From: a virus
Strand: one strand, 5' to 3'
Virus record (IMG/VR): IMGVR_UViG_3300030061_003686
Location: 2,027 to 43,987 of that record
DNA length: 41,961 bases
Positions 1-9,893 of the stretch are shown one piece after another. Position numbers and translations under genes: made by a program. Below the pieces are notes generated by a model that did not search any database, was not told the DNA's origin, and saw only the letters and a program-made list of their open reading frames with translations. Position 1 is the stretch's first letter. Every line of letters starts with the position of its first letter.

Positions 1-3000
1 GTTTTGTTGATTGAACAGAATCTCCATCAACTTGTAATGTTTCATGTTCTTCTGATGCAATAAATAGATATGAACCGCAACTTCTTTCACCTAAAAGATA
101 TTGATCATTAGGATCAAAGCTAGTTTTTGTATTTCTAGAATAATTAATGTTAGTTAAATCTCCATAGTCTAAAGTAGGACTTGGCGCAAAAGACTGAGCT
201 GCGTTACCCGGGGCAGCCATGGTGGCTGGCCACTGCCCACCTTGTAAAAGAGCTAATTGGTTAATATTTTCATTAATGTAAATATTTTGGGTTTTACCTT
301 TTTCTTCATCAGATTGTAAAGGTGAAAATTTAGACTGTCTAAATAGTACATCAGCCCCACCGCCAGATGCAGCAGCATCGTAAATTCCACCAGCAGGAAA
401 TTGTAAATTTACACCGGCAACAAAACCAGGCTGTCTTGTGGCTAAATTGTAATTTCTAATAAATGAACCTAACGTTGCAACATAAGGATGTTCAATATGT
501 ACCTCTAAACAATCACTTCCTAGTGATCCTTCGTAATCTGAAGCAGTAGTTGGTTGACCATTATCAAAACCTCCACCCCAAATAAATTCTGCCGGGTCAG
601 TCTGAGCTGTATCGGCTGTTCGTGAATAATTATTTTCTGCCTTGTCTAAATTTATTACATATTCACCGTCTGGGTTAATATAATTATAGAATACTTCTTC
701 TGACGAAACATCTTTAAATCTACTAAAAACAAATTGGCCTTTATTTTGTGCAGATTGGTATGGCGCAATTGATACATCTTGCCCATAAGGCTGTTCAACA
801 GGGACTGTTGGGTTTGTTAATAATAAAGGCGCTAAATCATATTTTCGCAAGGTATTGTAATCAGCATCATCTGAATTATATAGTGTCCTACCATCGGATT
901 GATTAATTGCATTATTATTTAACCATGGGTATGAAGCAGGTATAATAGCAGTTCCATTTGTGGCTTCTGTTACAGTGAATGCAGGATTTTCTGAAGATTT
1001 AACCATTCTTCCTCTATTACCAGTTACCCTAGATATTAATTGTAAAGTTGTTTGTTCTGCATTTGCTAAATTAATAAAAAATGTTTTACTTACAATTGCT
1101 CCTCTAGGATCATCCAGGTCTCTAACATCTTGTGTATAAAATCCTGCAAACACTTTTGTTAATGTATCTTGTTTAACTCTTGTAGTATTACCTAATTCAT
1201 CGACCAAAGTAACACTTAATCTTCCACTTGCTCTTCTTAATATTTCCGAGAACTCTGTAAGTTGGTTATTCATATCAACCAATTTGCTAAATAAATCTAT
1301 TGGTGTTTGGTTTTCTGATAAAAATCCTGACGCTATTACATTTGTTGTATGAGCATAATAATTTTCATTAGCAGTAAATGATGAACTTAAATGCTGATCT
1401 ATTTGCATTTCGTTTAGAGTTTGTTCAAGACTAACTCTAGCCTGGTCTTGTTCATTTTCTTTAAGTATTCTTTCAACACTACTATCAGAACTAAGATCTG
1501 CTGGAAATTCTATTCTTGCAGCGTTTGACCAATCACTTTCAATAGGATTACCTGGCCACCCTGCCTCAGATATAGATTTAACCTGTACTTCTACAACTTC
1601 TCCCTTTCTTACTGGAATATCAAGTTGGTTAATGTTTATAGAACTTGCATTATCATCATCTATCTCAACCCATTCATATAGCCCAGTAACCTGGTTCTTT
1701 TCTCTTGGTCTAACAACACTTTCAAGTTGTACCCAGTTTGAAAATGCACCTTGGCTTTTTCCTACACCATCTTGGAATTCAAATTCTTGTACAGGGTTAG
1801 CTGCACCGTCAGCTGATAAGTATCTATATCGTGTTACAAATTTAACGATGTCTTGATTTCCGGTATCTGGTGATACTCTAGGATCAGGCATTCTCCAAAA
1901 TCCTCTTGCTCTGTACTTAGGTAAAACACTACCTACTGAATTATCTTCTCCCTTTGCAGCTATCTCTTTAACAACCGATGCATATAGTTCAGATTTAGAT
2001 CCTCTGTCGGTTACTAAACCTTGTAATTCATTTCGGTCAGCATCTCTTTCAACCTCAGTCGCATAATTAGTTGTTTGAATTCTTGTTCTCTTTTGCTTAA
2101 TAGCAGTATCTAATTCTTTAAGTTCAGATTCTAATGTATTCTTTTGATTATTTAATTCTTGTAAACTTACAATCGCATCTCCATTGGTAACTTGCCCATT
2201 AATTAAAACAACCTTAAAGTCATCAGCTTCTAATACAGGAGCATTAGGAGTTAAGCCTTGTTTTGAAGTAGGTATTTTGTCCTGTGCAAATGATAATAAA
2301 AATCTACCAAAATCAACAGCCTGTTGTTGGTAAAATGTTGCTAAAGTTTCCTCAGTACCATTTTCATTAATAGTTGTTAATTCACTTGTATAAAAACCAC
2401 TACCAGGTGACCAATTTACAGCAGGCAGTTTTGAATTTGCATCAATAGGTTTAACGAAGGTTACACACCTTTCATCAAAACCAACAGAGACATCCAAGCC
2501 AACAGCGTTGTTTGCACTCGATGAAACTTGTAAAATGTTAGCACCAATAGTAACCGCTCTTGATCCTTCTACTAATTCTAAGACTATTGAATTCGTACTG
2601 CTGTCAACTTGCTTAACGACATATCTTGTATCAATAGGATCAGATACAATCTCTAATGAATCTCCAACCTTTAATCCTACAGTATCAGGAAATTCTGCTA
2701 ATGTATCAGAATAACTTAGTTTATTTAATTTGTATAATTTCTTTTGTGTAGTAATTGAAATACCATTTACTTCTTCTGTTACATCAACCTCAGAAATTCT
2801 AATAACACTAAACTTACCAAAGAATTGTTTATCTCTAGGTGGAATATCTACAACATCATTGTCTAAAACATATTGGATATTATTGTTTGCCAAATCCTCT
2901 AAAAACTGAATGTAATCAATATCAGACTTACCAAGAAAGTTATTATTGAAATAATTAATCTTACTTTTTGTATTTGTGTTTAGAATAAATCTACTTACAA

Positions 3001-3448
3001 TAGCTCTTTCGGTATCAATAGGAACTTGTCCAGTTAAATCAAAAGTAACATACAAAAGAGGGTTAATCAAACCTTCAAAAAACCAATTAGATTTAAAATC
3101 AAATGAAGTGACAGAATTTAAAGAAGTAACATCTTGTGCTTCAACTGGTAATTTTGCCAATACTAATTTTCTAAATGTACCATCCGATAAACGAATAGAA
3201 CTATCCCCACCGCTTATATTAGTTATAGTTTGTATATTTTTGTCTAGCCTATCAACAGAATTCTTTAGAAAACCAAAGCTAGGAATAGTGACACGAGAAA
3301 TTGTATTATCCTCGTTTTGCAAATTTACCGTTACGGAATCTCTGCTTGATGTTATAGCCTGGTTTACTTTCTCAAAACTTTCAACAGAGTTGTTGAAGAG
3401 TCTAAGAAACTCAGGTAAAATCGTCGATATTGAATTTTGTTCTGCCAT
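1..3448 (-). CDS. Giant tail/baseplate protein with FN3-like region (C-terminus cut by window edge)
   Basis: The reading frame is open from an ATG at 3446-3448 to position 2, giving 1149 residues with no stop, so the gene runs off the left edge. The N-terminus starts MAEQNSISTILPEFLRLFNN. Around residues 450-490 there is a charged stretch (QELNNQKNTLESELKELDTA) that looks like a coiled coil. Residues of about 540-650 resemble a fibronectin type III sandwich, ending in VQVKSISEAGWPGNP followed by SDWS. It follows the baseplate wedge genes in the position where T4 has its outer baseplate and fibre genes, so it is probably a virion protein of the baseplate periphery or host-binding apparatus. 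No family was recognised with certainty. The leader before the ATG has no Shine-Dalgarno sequence. Confidence 0.75.
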   Translation of the reverse strand, partial: MAEQNSISTILPEFLRLFNNSVESFEKVNQAITSSRDSVTVNLQNEDNTISRVTIPSFGFLKNSVDRLDKNIQTITNISGGDSSIRLSDGTFRKLVLAKLPVEAQDVTSLNSVTSFDFKSNWFFEGLINPLLYVTFDLTGQVPIDTERAIVSRFILNTNTKSKINYFNNNFLGKSDIDYIQFLEDLANNNIQYVLDNDVVDIPPRDKQFFGKFSVIRISEVDVTEEVNGISITTQKKLYKLNKLSYSDTLAEFPDTVGLKVGDSLEIVSDPIDTRYVVKQVDSSTNSIVLELVEGSRAVTIGANILQVSSSANNAVGLDVSVGFDERCVTFVKPIDANSKLPAVNWSPGSGFYTSELTTINENGTEETLATFYQQQAVDFGRFLLSFAQDKIPTSKQGLTPNAPVLEADDFKVVLINGQVTNGDAIVSLQELNNQKNTLESELKELDTAIKQKRTRIQTTNYATEVERDADRNELQGLVTDRGSKSELYASVVKEIAAKGEDNSVGSVLPKYRARGFWRMPDPRVSPDTGNQDIVKFVTRYRYLSADGAANPVQEFEFQDGVGKSQGAFSNWVQLESVVRPREKNQVTGLYEWVEIDDDNASSININQLDIPVRKGEVVEVQVKSISEAGWPGNPIESDWSNAARIEFPADLSSDSSVERILKENEQDQARVSLEQTLNEMQIDQHLSSSFTANENYYAHTTNVIASGFLSENQTPIDLFSKLVDMNNQLTEFSEILRRASGRLSVTLVDELGNTTRVKQDTLTKVFAGFYTQDVRDLDDPRGAIVSKTFFINLANAEQTTLQLISRVTGNRGRMVKSSENPAFTVTEATNGTAIIPASYPWLNNNAINQSDGRTLYNSDDADYNTLRKYDLAPLLLTNPTVPVEQPYGQDVSIAPYQSAQNKGQFVFSRFKDVSSEEVFYNYINPDGEYVINLDKAENNYSRTADTAQTDPAEFIWGGGFDNGQPTTASDYEGSLGSDCLEVHIEHPYVATLGSFIRNYNLATRQPGFVAGVNLQFPAGGIYDAAASGGGADVLFRQSKFSPLQSDEEKGKTQNIYINENINQLALLQGGQWPATMAAPGNAAQSFAPSPTLDYGDLTNINYSRNTKTSFDPNDQYLLGERSCGSYLFIASEEHETLQVDGDSVQSTK

Positions 3449-3468
3449 TCAGCCGGTTCTTTATTTAT

Positions 3469-5568
3469 TTATTTAACTATATCATAGACGAAACTAAGAT
3501 TAGCAGCATCTGTACATATAAGTTCGATAATAGGTTTATCAGAAGTTATTTCAGAATTATCTATCTCAGCCATTTGTATCCCATATGATCCTGCATTTAG
3601 TCTACTTAATGAGTCAGTATAAAATTTTAATTTTTGTGTTCCTAGATTTAAAGTGGTATCAAATACTACTCTTATAGTTTGTCCTGTTTTAAATTGTATA
3701 GCAGAATCATCTATATAAAAACTTACATTCCCACCTGCTTGATTATTTGTACTAACTCTACACATATTTGTATAAGGTTGTAAACCAAAGTAAATCGATG
3801 GAGTTGCTACATTTATATTAATAGGTGACAGAGTTGTAATAGGATCATTATTGGTGTCTGCTAACGAATTAAATGTATATTCTTGTACACCTAAAGAAAG
3901 TATTATTCTGTTAGGAGTATTTGTATCAACTATAATCCCAGTGCCTGCTTGTATAACATCAGTATTATATTGTACCTGTAGCGGAACATTTCCATTTGCT
4001 ATATCATTTATGCTATCGGCATTTGCAGCAATAAGGTCCAATAATGTTGTGCTATTTGAAAATGCAAGCTGAGCATTATCAATTTGACCTTGTAAGCCAG
4101 TAACTTGATCTTGTAAGAACTCTAATGAACTTACCGACGAAACTTGATTTTCCAAGGTTTGAACTCTTTGATCCAAATCAGATACCTCAAGTTGTTGTCT
4201 TTGAAATATTTTAGCAGACTCTTGTAGTTGAGCAGTGGCGTCACTAAAGAGTCCCATCGAAAAAGTATTGTAATCATTAACAATAGTGTCAATACCAGTC
4301 GTTCCAGGAGACGCATCGAATCTTAAATTTATTTTAAAACCAAATGAATTACCATTTTGACCAGTAACTTTATTTGGTTTAAATTTTGGATACCGTTGTA
4401 TGTATCCACCCTCTGTAGTGGGAGTAATATTATCCAATAATAAAATACCATACAAGTTTGTTACAGTATTGTCAGAGTTATTTAAATCAACTAGATCATA
4501 ATATACTAATACAGCATTAAACTCAAAGTTACTTGACAAATCAGTGCCATTAAATTGAGGTATTGTACTTATATTACTATTGTTTGTAATCTGTTCATAA
4601 TCGTTAGCATTCCAATCAATTGAAATACCATCCAACTTAGATCTTCTATATGCAACTCCGGCAAAACCTGCAGGATTACCATAATCATTAGGATACTTTC
4701 TAATATCTACTGATGTAGGATCTATAAATGTTATAGGTTCAGTAAAGTAAGCATCGTTTGTAGTTGTAGGCTGTGGCTGATCCATCCAATTTGCATTAGG
4801 ATCGGTATATGTAATAGAATCATCTATATCATAATATGCTCTAATATCAAAACCTTGCGGGTGGACAGTTGCAGCATTTCTTCCTTCTATAAATTCAGTC
4901 GAACCTTGTATCGCTAGACTAGGTTCGTAATTAGCATCTTCTATAGTATCAAAAAGAATCGTTGGTGTGTTACCAACTTCAGTAGGAATATTTATATACA
5001 GCTCAGTGTAGGCCTCCCCAGCCTTATCTACATTATTAACAATATCAATTTCTCCTAAATACCTAACTACAGGTTGATAGTGTACTCCACCTGTACATGA
5101 AAAATCTTCCTCGACAAAAAGAGGTCTTGTTACACTTGGTGCTTGTTCCAAATTGGTTGCACCTCTGAATCGCATTGCTCCTGTTTCCTTAAGCCATTTA
5201 AAGAATACTCTTTCTGCTGGACTTTGTTTAACCGTGTTATCAAAGTCAGGGTTACTTAAAATTATTTCTTCTAAGTTAAGTGCGTAATTTTGTAAACCTT
5301 CTGCCCAGTTAATATTTGGATCTGCATTTAACCCTCCGTTCCAGATTTCTCCGTCGATGGTATTAAATTGCATATAATTGTCGTATGTCCCAAATGTATT
5401 AAAATCTAAGCGGTTAAAGTCTGGTATGTTAAGCACGGCAAACTTCGAAAAGACCAGCCTAGTATTCTCGTTATTGAGAGTTTTAGACAGATCTCTTGCA
5501 GCTGAAGAAAAGGTATAAAATGTACCTCCTTCTACTTGTGGGGTTCTGATTAAGGGCGTCGTTGCCAT
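3469..5568 (-). CDS. 699-aa tail/baseplate structural protein
   Basis: The protein starts MATTPLIRTPQVEGGTFYTF and is built mostly of beta-rich, Asn/Asp/Thr-rich sequence. A coiled coil at about residues 455-500 (QRQQLEVSDLDQRVQTLENQ) separates a large N-terminal part from a small beta-rich C-terminal domain. This head, coiled coil, C-terminal knob layout is usual for trimeric baseplate or fibre proteins. The style of the N-terminus is one I associate with conserved structural proteins of large phages, but I cannot assign a T4 number. It lies 20 bp upstream of the giant protein to its left and 28 bp downstream of the short fibre-like gene, all in one direction, so co-transcription is likely. 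An alternative is a wedge protein equivalent to T4 gp8 or gp10. Confidence 0.75.
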   Translation of the reverse strand: MATTPLIRTPQVEGGTFYTFSSAARDLSKTLNNENTRLVFSKFAVLNIPDFNRLDFNTFGTYDNYMQFNTIDGEIWNGGLNADPNINWAEGLQNYALNLEEIILSNPDFDNTVKQSPAERVFFKWLKETGAMRFRGATNLEQAPSVTRPLFVEEDFSCTGGVHYQPVVRYLGEIDIVNNVDKAGEAYTELYINIPTEVGNTPTILFDTIEDANYEPSLAIQGSTEFIEGRNAATVHPQGFDIRAYYDIDDSITYTDPNANWMDQPQPTTTNDAYFTEPITFIDPTSVDIRKYPNDYGNPAGFAGVAYRRSKLDGISIDWNANDYEQITNNSNISTIPQFNGTDLSSNFEFNAVLVYYDLVDLNNSDNTVTNLYGILLLDNITPTTEGGYIQRYPKFKPNKVTGQNGNSFGFKINLRFDASPGTTGIDTIVNDYNTFSMGLFSDATAQLQESAKIFQRQQLEVSDLDQRVQTLENQVSSVSSLEFLQDQVTGLQGQIDNAQLAFSNSTTLLDLIAANADSINDIANGNVPLQVQYNTDVIQAGTGIIVDTNTPNRIILSLGVQEYTFNSLADTNNDPITTLSPININVATPSIYFGLQPYTNMCRVSTNNQAGGNVSFYIDDSAIQFKTGQTIRVVFDTTLNLGTQKLKFYTDSLSRLNAGSYGIQMAEIDNSEITSDKPIIELICTDAANLSFVYDIVK

Positions 5569-5596
5569 TTACTGATTATTTTTTAAGTGTTAGTTA

Positions 5597-6247
5597 TTAG
5601 GATATCACATATCCATTTCCACCAACGATATACCAATCTCCATTTCCGGTTCCATTATCAACACATACTAAATGAACTGTTTTACCTTGTCCATCTAAAG
5701 AAACTGTATTATTTGTACTTCCTAATATTAGAGCATTAATTGCTCCTACTATTTGAACTTCTCCAGTTGTTGGTTTTGAATATGTAAAGAAAATTTCTTG
5801 TCCTATTGAACCGTCATTTAATTGTACAATTACTGGTGCTGTTCCACCATTACCTACTCTTTCAAAAGTATAAGGTGGTACTGCTGTACTTGTTCCAACC
5901 TCTGCGACATTACCTGTCCCAGCTGTAAAAATTTCATCTAATGTTTGAGGATCAATACTATTTCTAATTAAACCACCACCATTTAAACTAATGTTACCGC
6001 CACCTACAGCCACATCGGCTATAATGTCAAAGGTACTTGCATTAATATCAAGTCTAACTGTTCCTAGTCCTACTCTTAATGCATTAGTTTGAAGATTGTT
6101 TAAATTCGTTATTGTCCCTGCACTTGGAGAAAAATAATTCTCCATTGCATTGATTTCACTGGTCAAGATATTAAAGTTATCATTTATTACTAACCTTGAA
6201 CCTGATAGTGAATCTGTACCGAGGATTTCTGTTACGCTTATTGCCAT
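5597..6247 (-). CDS. Short fibre-like structural protein (216 aa)
   Basis: This small protein starts MAISVTEILGTDSLSGSRLV. It has an N-terminal helical stretch (INDNFNILTSEINAMENYF), a Gly/Asn-rich middle, and a beta-rich C-terminal domain ending DWYIVGGNGYVIS. The C-terminal layout (a Gly/Gln-rich turn, several beta-strands, then a final W-Y/F-I strand) resembles the end of the 1716-aa fibre encoded at 26880-32030, so both may carry the same kind of tip or trimerisation domain; this similarity was judged by eye. It sits between two large structural genes with gaps of 8 and 28 bp. The role is inferred as a short fibre or baseplate decoration protein. The leader is A/T-rich with no Shine-Dalgarno sequence. 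Confidence 0.65.
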   Translation of the reverse strand: MAISVTEILGTDSLSGSRLVINDNFNILTSEINAMENYFSPSAGTITNLNNLQTNALRVGLGTVRLDINASTFDIIADVAVGGGNISLNGGGLIRNSIDPQTLDEIFTAGTGNVAEVGTSTAVPPYTFERVGNGGTAPVIVQLNDGSIGQEIFFTYSKPTTGEVQIVGAINALILGSTNNTVSLDGQGKTVHLVCVDNGTGNGDWYIVGGNGYVIS

Positions 6248-6255
6248 TGCTTTTG

Positions 6256-9200
6256 TTATTTTATTATTAAGATATTTTTTTCTTTAGTATATTTATTACC
6301 ATTCGTATCTTCAAGTTCTAACGTGATTGCATACTTTCCTTTATCCTGAAAAAGATAAGTTAAGTATTTACTCTCAAAATATATATTAGAGCTCATAGGG
6401 TCTGTAGTATTCTTTATAGTCCATCTTGGTTTATCCTTACCTGCAATTTTACATTTATCATAAACAAACATTAACCAAGTCATTCTAGGCAGAGTTTTTC
6501 CATCTATTACAAATTTTGCAGTATTCCATGTAGGGTTACTTGCGACATGACCACCTGATCTAAATATTATACTGTCACAATTTGTAACTCCTCCGGTAGA
6601 AGTAGCACAAATTCTATTTCCTGCCGTATCTAATATATCGACACTTTGGAAATCTCCATAGTATCCGAAGTACCTTGCAACAGCTTGTATGAATATTTGG
6701 TTTTCTGTTGCATCCAACACAAGATTGTAAATGTACTTATGTATAATAGGATCTGTTGATGTATTTAACTGATTAGTAGCCTTTCTTAAAGTATCGACAC
6801 TAGAATCAAAATAATGCTGTGCCACATTTCCCTCCGTATCAGTTATCGTTAAATAAGAGTCTGGTACAATTTCAGCAAATTGAAAATAAGCCGGTGTATC
6901 TCCAGTTGTTGAAGTCATATCCCACCATAGATGGCATGTATCATTCCAATCACCTTTATCTAAATTATTCCAAAAATAAGGTCCTCTAAAACTAACAGCA
7001 TCTGTGGCTTGGTAATTCATAATGGAGAAATTTGGATTAGTCCCAACACCAAAATTATTTAATATTGCATTTACCCTATCTAACGACTCATATAAACTTG
7101 CCTGTTCAGTTTCCCATGTGGTTTCTGGTGGTATAGGTAAGTCCCAGTATGCACCATAATCTTTCCAATAAAAATCACCTTCACTTTCCCAACTATATGT
7201 ACATTCTCTAGACTGATACCAACCTAAAAATTCTACTTCTCTACCTTCAACACAAACCTCATCTATCTTAACCAAACTTGATATGTTATTAAACAAATCA
7301 AATAATTTCATTTCTACCGTATAAGTACCAACATAAGGTAGGACTATTGGAAATTTATCATAATCATCAATAGGACCTCTTATCTTGTAAAAATATTCAG
7401 GGGTTTCGTCCTGTTCTTTAAATATAGTCCATTCTATCTCCTGGTAGTTTCCTCTTAAAATACTATCCCATGTGTAAAGTAATGGTCCAGGTAATTCTTC
7501 TCTCTTAAATTCAGCATTACTGAAAGGAGTTTTAATTAATTCATATTCTAATACATTAGGATTACTTCCAAATATTCTAACGACCGGTCCACTTATAGTG
7601 TCTTGTGAAGTTATGTCATAGAATATCCAAGGAACTTGGAATGAAGCGCGTAATGCGTCCAACTGAGCAAATAAGTTATCTCTAACTATTTCTGCCGTGT
7701 CACCAGGTTGTACTGTATAGCTTACACCAGTTTGTGTAACTGGGTCTGTTATTTTAAATACATCATTTAAGTCTGGGTTAACAGGTTCAAAATCAAATGT
7801 ATAATAAACTCCATTATCCAATTGATCCCATGTTGAATCCACATCCTCCCAAGTTAATTGACCAAAGCTTGTATTTTCTAAGACAATAGGAGCTCCTACT
7901 GGAATACCAGGTTTATCTGGAAGGTAATAAGAAGATTCACCGTCAGGCCATGCACCTACTCTATTAAGGTTTGGGGCATATCTACTAAAATAGGCTAAAT
8001 ACTGATCTGCTAATTCACCAACCGTATAATTATTACCATCCACAGCTGGACCTAATGAACTATAAGGGTCCGGGCCAACAGGTGGTCCAGGAATAGTTGT
8101 AGATGCAGATCCTATTGCGTTAGGATTAGCACAGCCTATAACACAAGTTCCGACTATACCTTGTCCAATGTAACAGCATTCATCTCCGCCATCATAAGGC
8201 CCTAATACTAAATTTTGTGGAAAAGGACAATAGCCTGTAGACTCTGGATAAATTAAACAGTTAATATCTCTAAGATCTTGTACTAAATTGCAACCTTCTG
8301 GAGAATATTTAAAGTCAGCAGCAATACCTGTCTTAATTGTATTTGCATCATTTCTACTTATTGTGTTTGTTACTTCCTGTAAGCCAAAGAAATCAGCCTC
8401 TCCTATGATATCCTTAATATGTGCATTAAGTGGAAGAAAGTCTTTTTCTAATTTACGCTTAAGACCGTATAACTTGATTAGTACTTCTTCTAATGAATAA
8501 TCAAATACTTCTTCAGTATTAGGAAGATCTTCAATATCATAACTGTTTGGAGTTATTTTATTAATTCTATAAATCAAACTAAATAAACTAGTCTTTCTAA
8601 ATTTCTTATTTGGTAACTCTATTGAATTATCATTGTAATTTACAACAGGATCAAACGCACCGATAGGATTACTATGAATGTATTTACCAAACCTAGGAGA
8701 TGTCTTATCAACATTTTTCCAATACTCCTTTATCGTTAAATTGTTATACCCAAAGAATTTAATTGCATTTACTAAACCTTTATATGATCCTAAGAAAGTA
8801 TAAATGTTTTGAGCTTCTAACATCATCTCCTTTCTTTTCATATTGACTTCTTGCCAATCTGGGAGTATTTCATTAATGTCAGTTTCTTTAAATATAGAAG
8901 AGTCTTGTGCTAAAACTTGATAACCGAAGTTTTGAGTCATAACTTTTAGTCTTTCATCTTCTTCGACAGTTTCCCCATATACAACGAATTCTGCTATTAT
9001 TTTACCGGTACTTTTATCAACAAGTTGTAAAGTACGTTTATATGTATTTTCTGATCGAGAGCTAAGTGCAAAGTTAATTGTTAAAACCTCAGATGTAATA
9101 CTACTTGATTTGACTAAACCATCAGTACTTTCTTCTAATAATATTTGACCACCATTTTGTAAAGTCAGATAATTACTATTTCCATTTTGTAATGTAATGA

Positions 9201-9612
9201 AACCAGGCGGTACTGGATATACATCATTAGGATCATAATCTAATTCAATATCAATAGCATCATATACAGTTATTAAAGGTTCAGGATCTTCTAAATCACA
9301 AGGTTCAGCAAAATCTGCTGTAAATTGAAATAAGAATAATTCCTCCGGTGAATTGTCTTTCCATTGTACTACCCATCCACCTTCTTCACCTGTACCAGAT
9401 TCTTCTGTATCATGCGGAAAACCAAATACTCTTGCTCCAGTATTTGCATCAAGAAATTCTTGAAGAATAAAAAGTTGACCAACCTCATATAGGCCAGTAG
9501 AAACTAATGGAAGGTAAATGTCACCAGTCCAAATGTCATTAGTATCGTCATAATTAAAATTAAGATACCTTCCGTTTTTATCGAAGAAATTTAAATTTTG
9601 CCAAAGATTCAC
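6256..9612 (-). CDS. Baseplate wedge protein, gp7/gpI-like, with PKD-like end
   Basis: This 1118-aa protein follows gp6-like and a 90-aa gene, the place of gene 7 in T4 (gp7 is about 1030 aa) and of gene I after J in P2-like tails. The region from about residue 265 (YTFLGSYKGLVNAIKFFGYN, then EEVLIKLYGLKRKLEKDFLP) has the look of the tail-protein-I fold: an aromatic loop, a FFGY turn and paired helices. A Cys-rich loop lies near residues 448-495 (ECCYIGQGIVGTCVIGCANP). At the C-terminus a PKD-like beta-sandwich is visible (FQDKGKYAITLELEDTNGNK), and a similar strand pattern occurs near residues 755-785 (LPYVGTYTVEMKLFDLFNNI). The gp7 assignment rests mainly on position and size. The added PKD-like modules suggest surface exposure. 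Confidence 0.6.
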   Translation of the reverse strand: MNLWQNLNFFDKNGRYLNFNYDDTNDIWTGDIYLPLVSTGLYEVGQLFILQEFLDANTGARVFGFPHDTEESGTGEEGGWVVQWKDNSPEELFLFQFTADFAEPCDLEDPEPLITVYDAIDIELDYDPNDVYPVPPGFITLQNGNSNYLTLQNGGQILLEESTDGLVKSSSITSEVLTINFALSSRSENTYKRTLQLVDKSTGKIIAEFVVYGETVEEDERLKVMTQNFGYQVLAQDSSIFKETDINEILPDWQEVNMKRKEMMLEAQNIYTFLGSYKGLVNAIKFFGYNNLTIKEYWKNVDKTSPRFGKYIHSNPIGAFDPVVNYNDNSIELPNKKFRKTSLFSLIYRINKITPNSYDIEDLPNTEEVFDYSLEEVLIKLYGLKRKLEKDFLPLNAHIKDIIGEADFFGLQEVTNTISRNDANTIKTGIAADFKYSPEGCNLVQDLRDINCLIYPESTGYCPFPQNLVLGPYDGGDECCYIGQGIVGTCVIGCANPNAIGSASTTIPGPPVGPDPYSSLGPAVDGNNYTVGELADQYLAYFSRYAPNLNRVGAWPDGESSYYLPDKPGIPVGAPIVLENTSFGQLTWEDVDSTWDQLDNGVYYTFDFEPVNPDLNDVFKITDPVTQTGVSYTVQPGDTAEIVRDNLFAQLDALRASFQVPWIFYDITSQDTISGPVVRIFGSNPNVLEYELIKTPFSNAEFKREELPGPLLYTWDSILRGNYQEIEWTIFKEQDETPEYFYKIRGPIDDYDKFPIVLPYVGTYTVEMKLFDLFNNISSLVKIDEVCVEGREVEFLGWYQSRECTYSWESEGDFYWKDYGAYWDLPIPPETTWETEQASLYESLDRVNAILNNFGVGTNPNFSIMNYQATDAVSFRGPYFWNNLDKGDWNDTCHLWWDMTSTTGDTPAYFQFAEIVPDSYLTITDTEGNVAQHYFDSSVDTLRKATNQLNTSTDPIIHKYIYNLVLDATENQIFIQAVARYFGYYGDFQSVDILDTAGNRICATSTGGVTNCDSIIFRSGGHVASNPTWNTAKFVIDGKTLPRMTWLMFVYDKCKIAGKDKPRWTIKNTTDPMSSNIYFESKYLTYLFQDKGKYAITLELEDTNGNKYTKEKNILIIK

Positions 9613-9618
9613 TTGCCT

Positions 9619-9891
9619 TTAATTTATTTTATCATAATCTTTTCTAACCGCAAAGTTAAAATATATTCTTACATACTTAACAGTATTAATATATTTAACC
9701 ATAATTGGCTGTAAGTACTTGGTTAAGAATTTTGCTAAATTAGGATTCTTCAACATGTAAGGAGAAAGGGTTCTCTTCATTAGGTTGTCAGTATAATTAT
9801 ATCCTAAGTTTTTAAGGTCATCCCAATATTCATACGATTCTCTATATAAACTTGGAAACCCTACTCTTCTATCTATTTTAGGTTCTTCCAT
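9619..9891 (-). CDS. Small protein between gp6- and gp7-like genes (90 aa)
   Basis: The protein starts MEEPKIDRRVGFPSLYRESY, is rich in Tyr, Lys and Asn, and has a basic, helical C-terminal half. There is no signal peptide or membrane segment. It lies 2 bp after the stop of the gp6-like gene and 6 bp before the gp7-like gene, so it is almost certainly translated as part of the wedge operon. I do not recognise the family. By position it is probably a minor baseplate component or an assembly factor. The AGGAAG just before its ATG falls within the end of gp6 and may or may not act as a ribosome-binding site. Confidence 0.65.
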   Translation of the reverse strand: MEEPKIDRRVGFPSLYRESYEYWDDLKNLGYNYTDNLMKRTLSPYMLKNPNLAKFLTKYLQPIMVKYINTVKYVRIYFNFAVRKDYDKIN

Positions 9892-9893
9892 AA

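Noticed and set aside
2976-3476. Plus-strand open frame of 166 codons
   Set aside because: It lies opposite the giant tail gene, which has a continuous, domain-like frame on the minus strand; the product is low-complexity Ser/Leu/Thr as expected for an antisense shadow.
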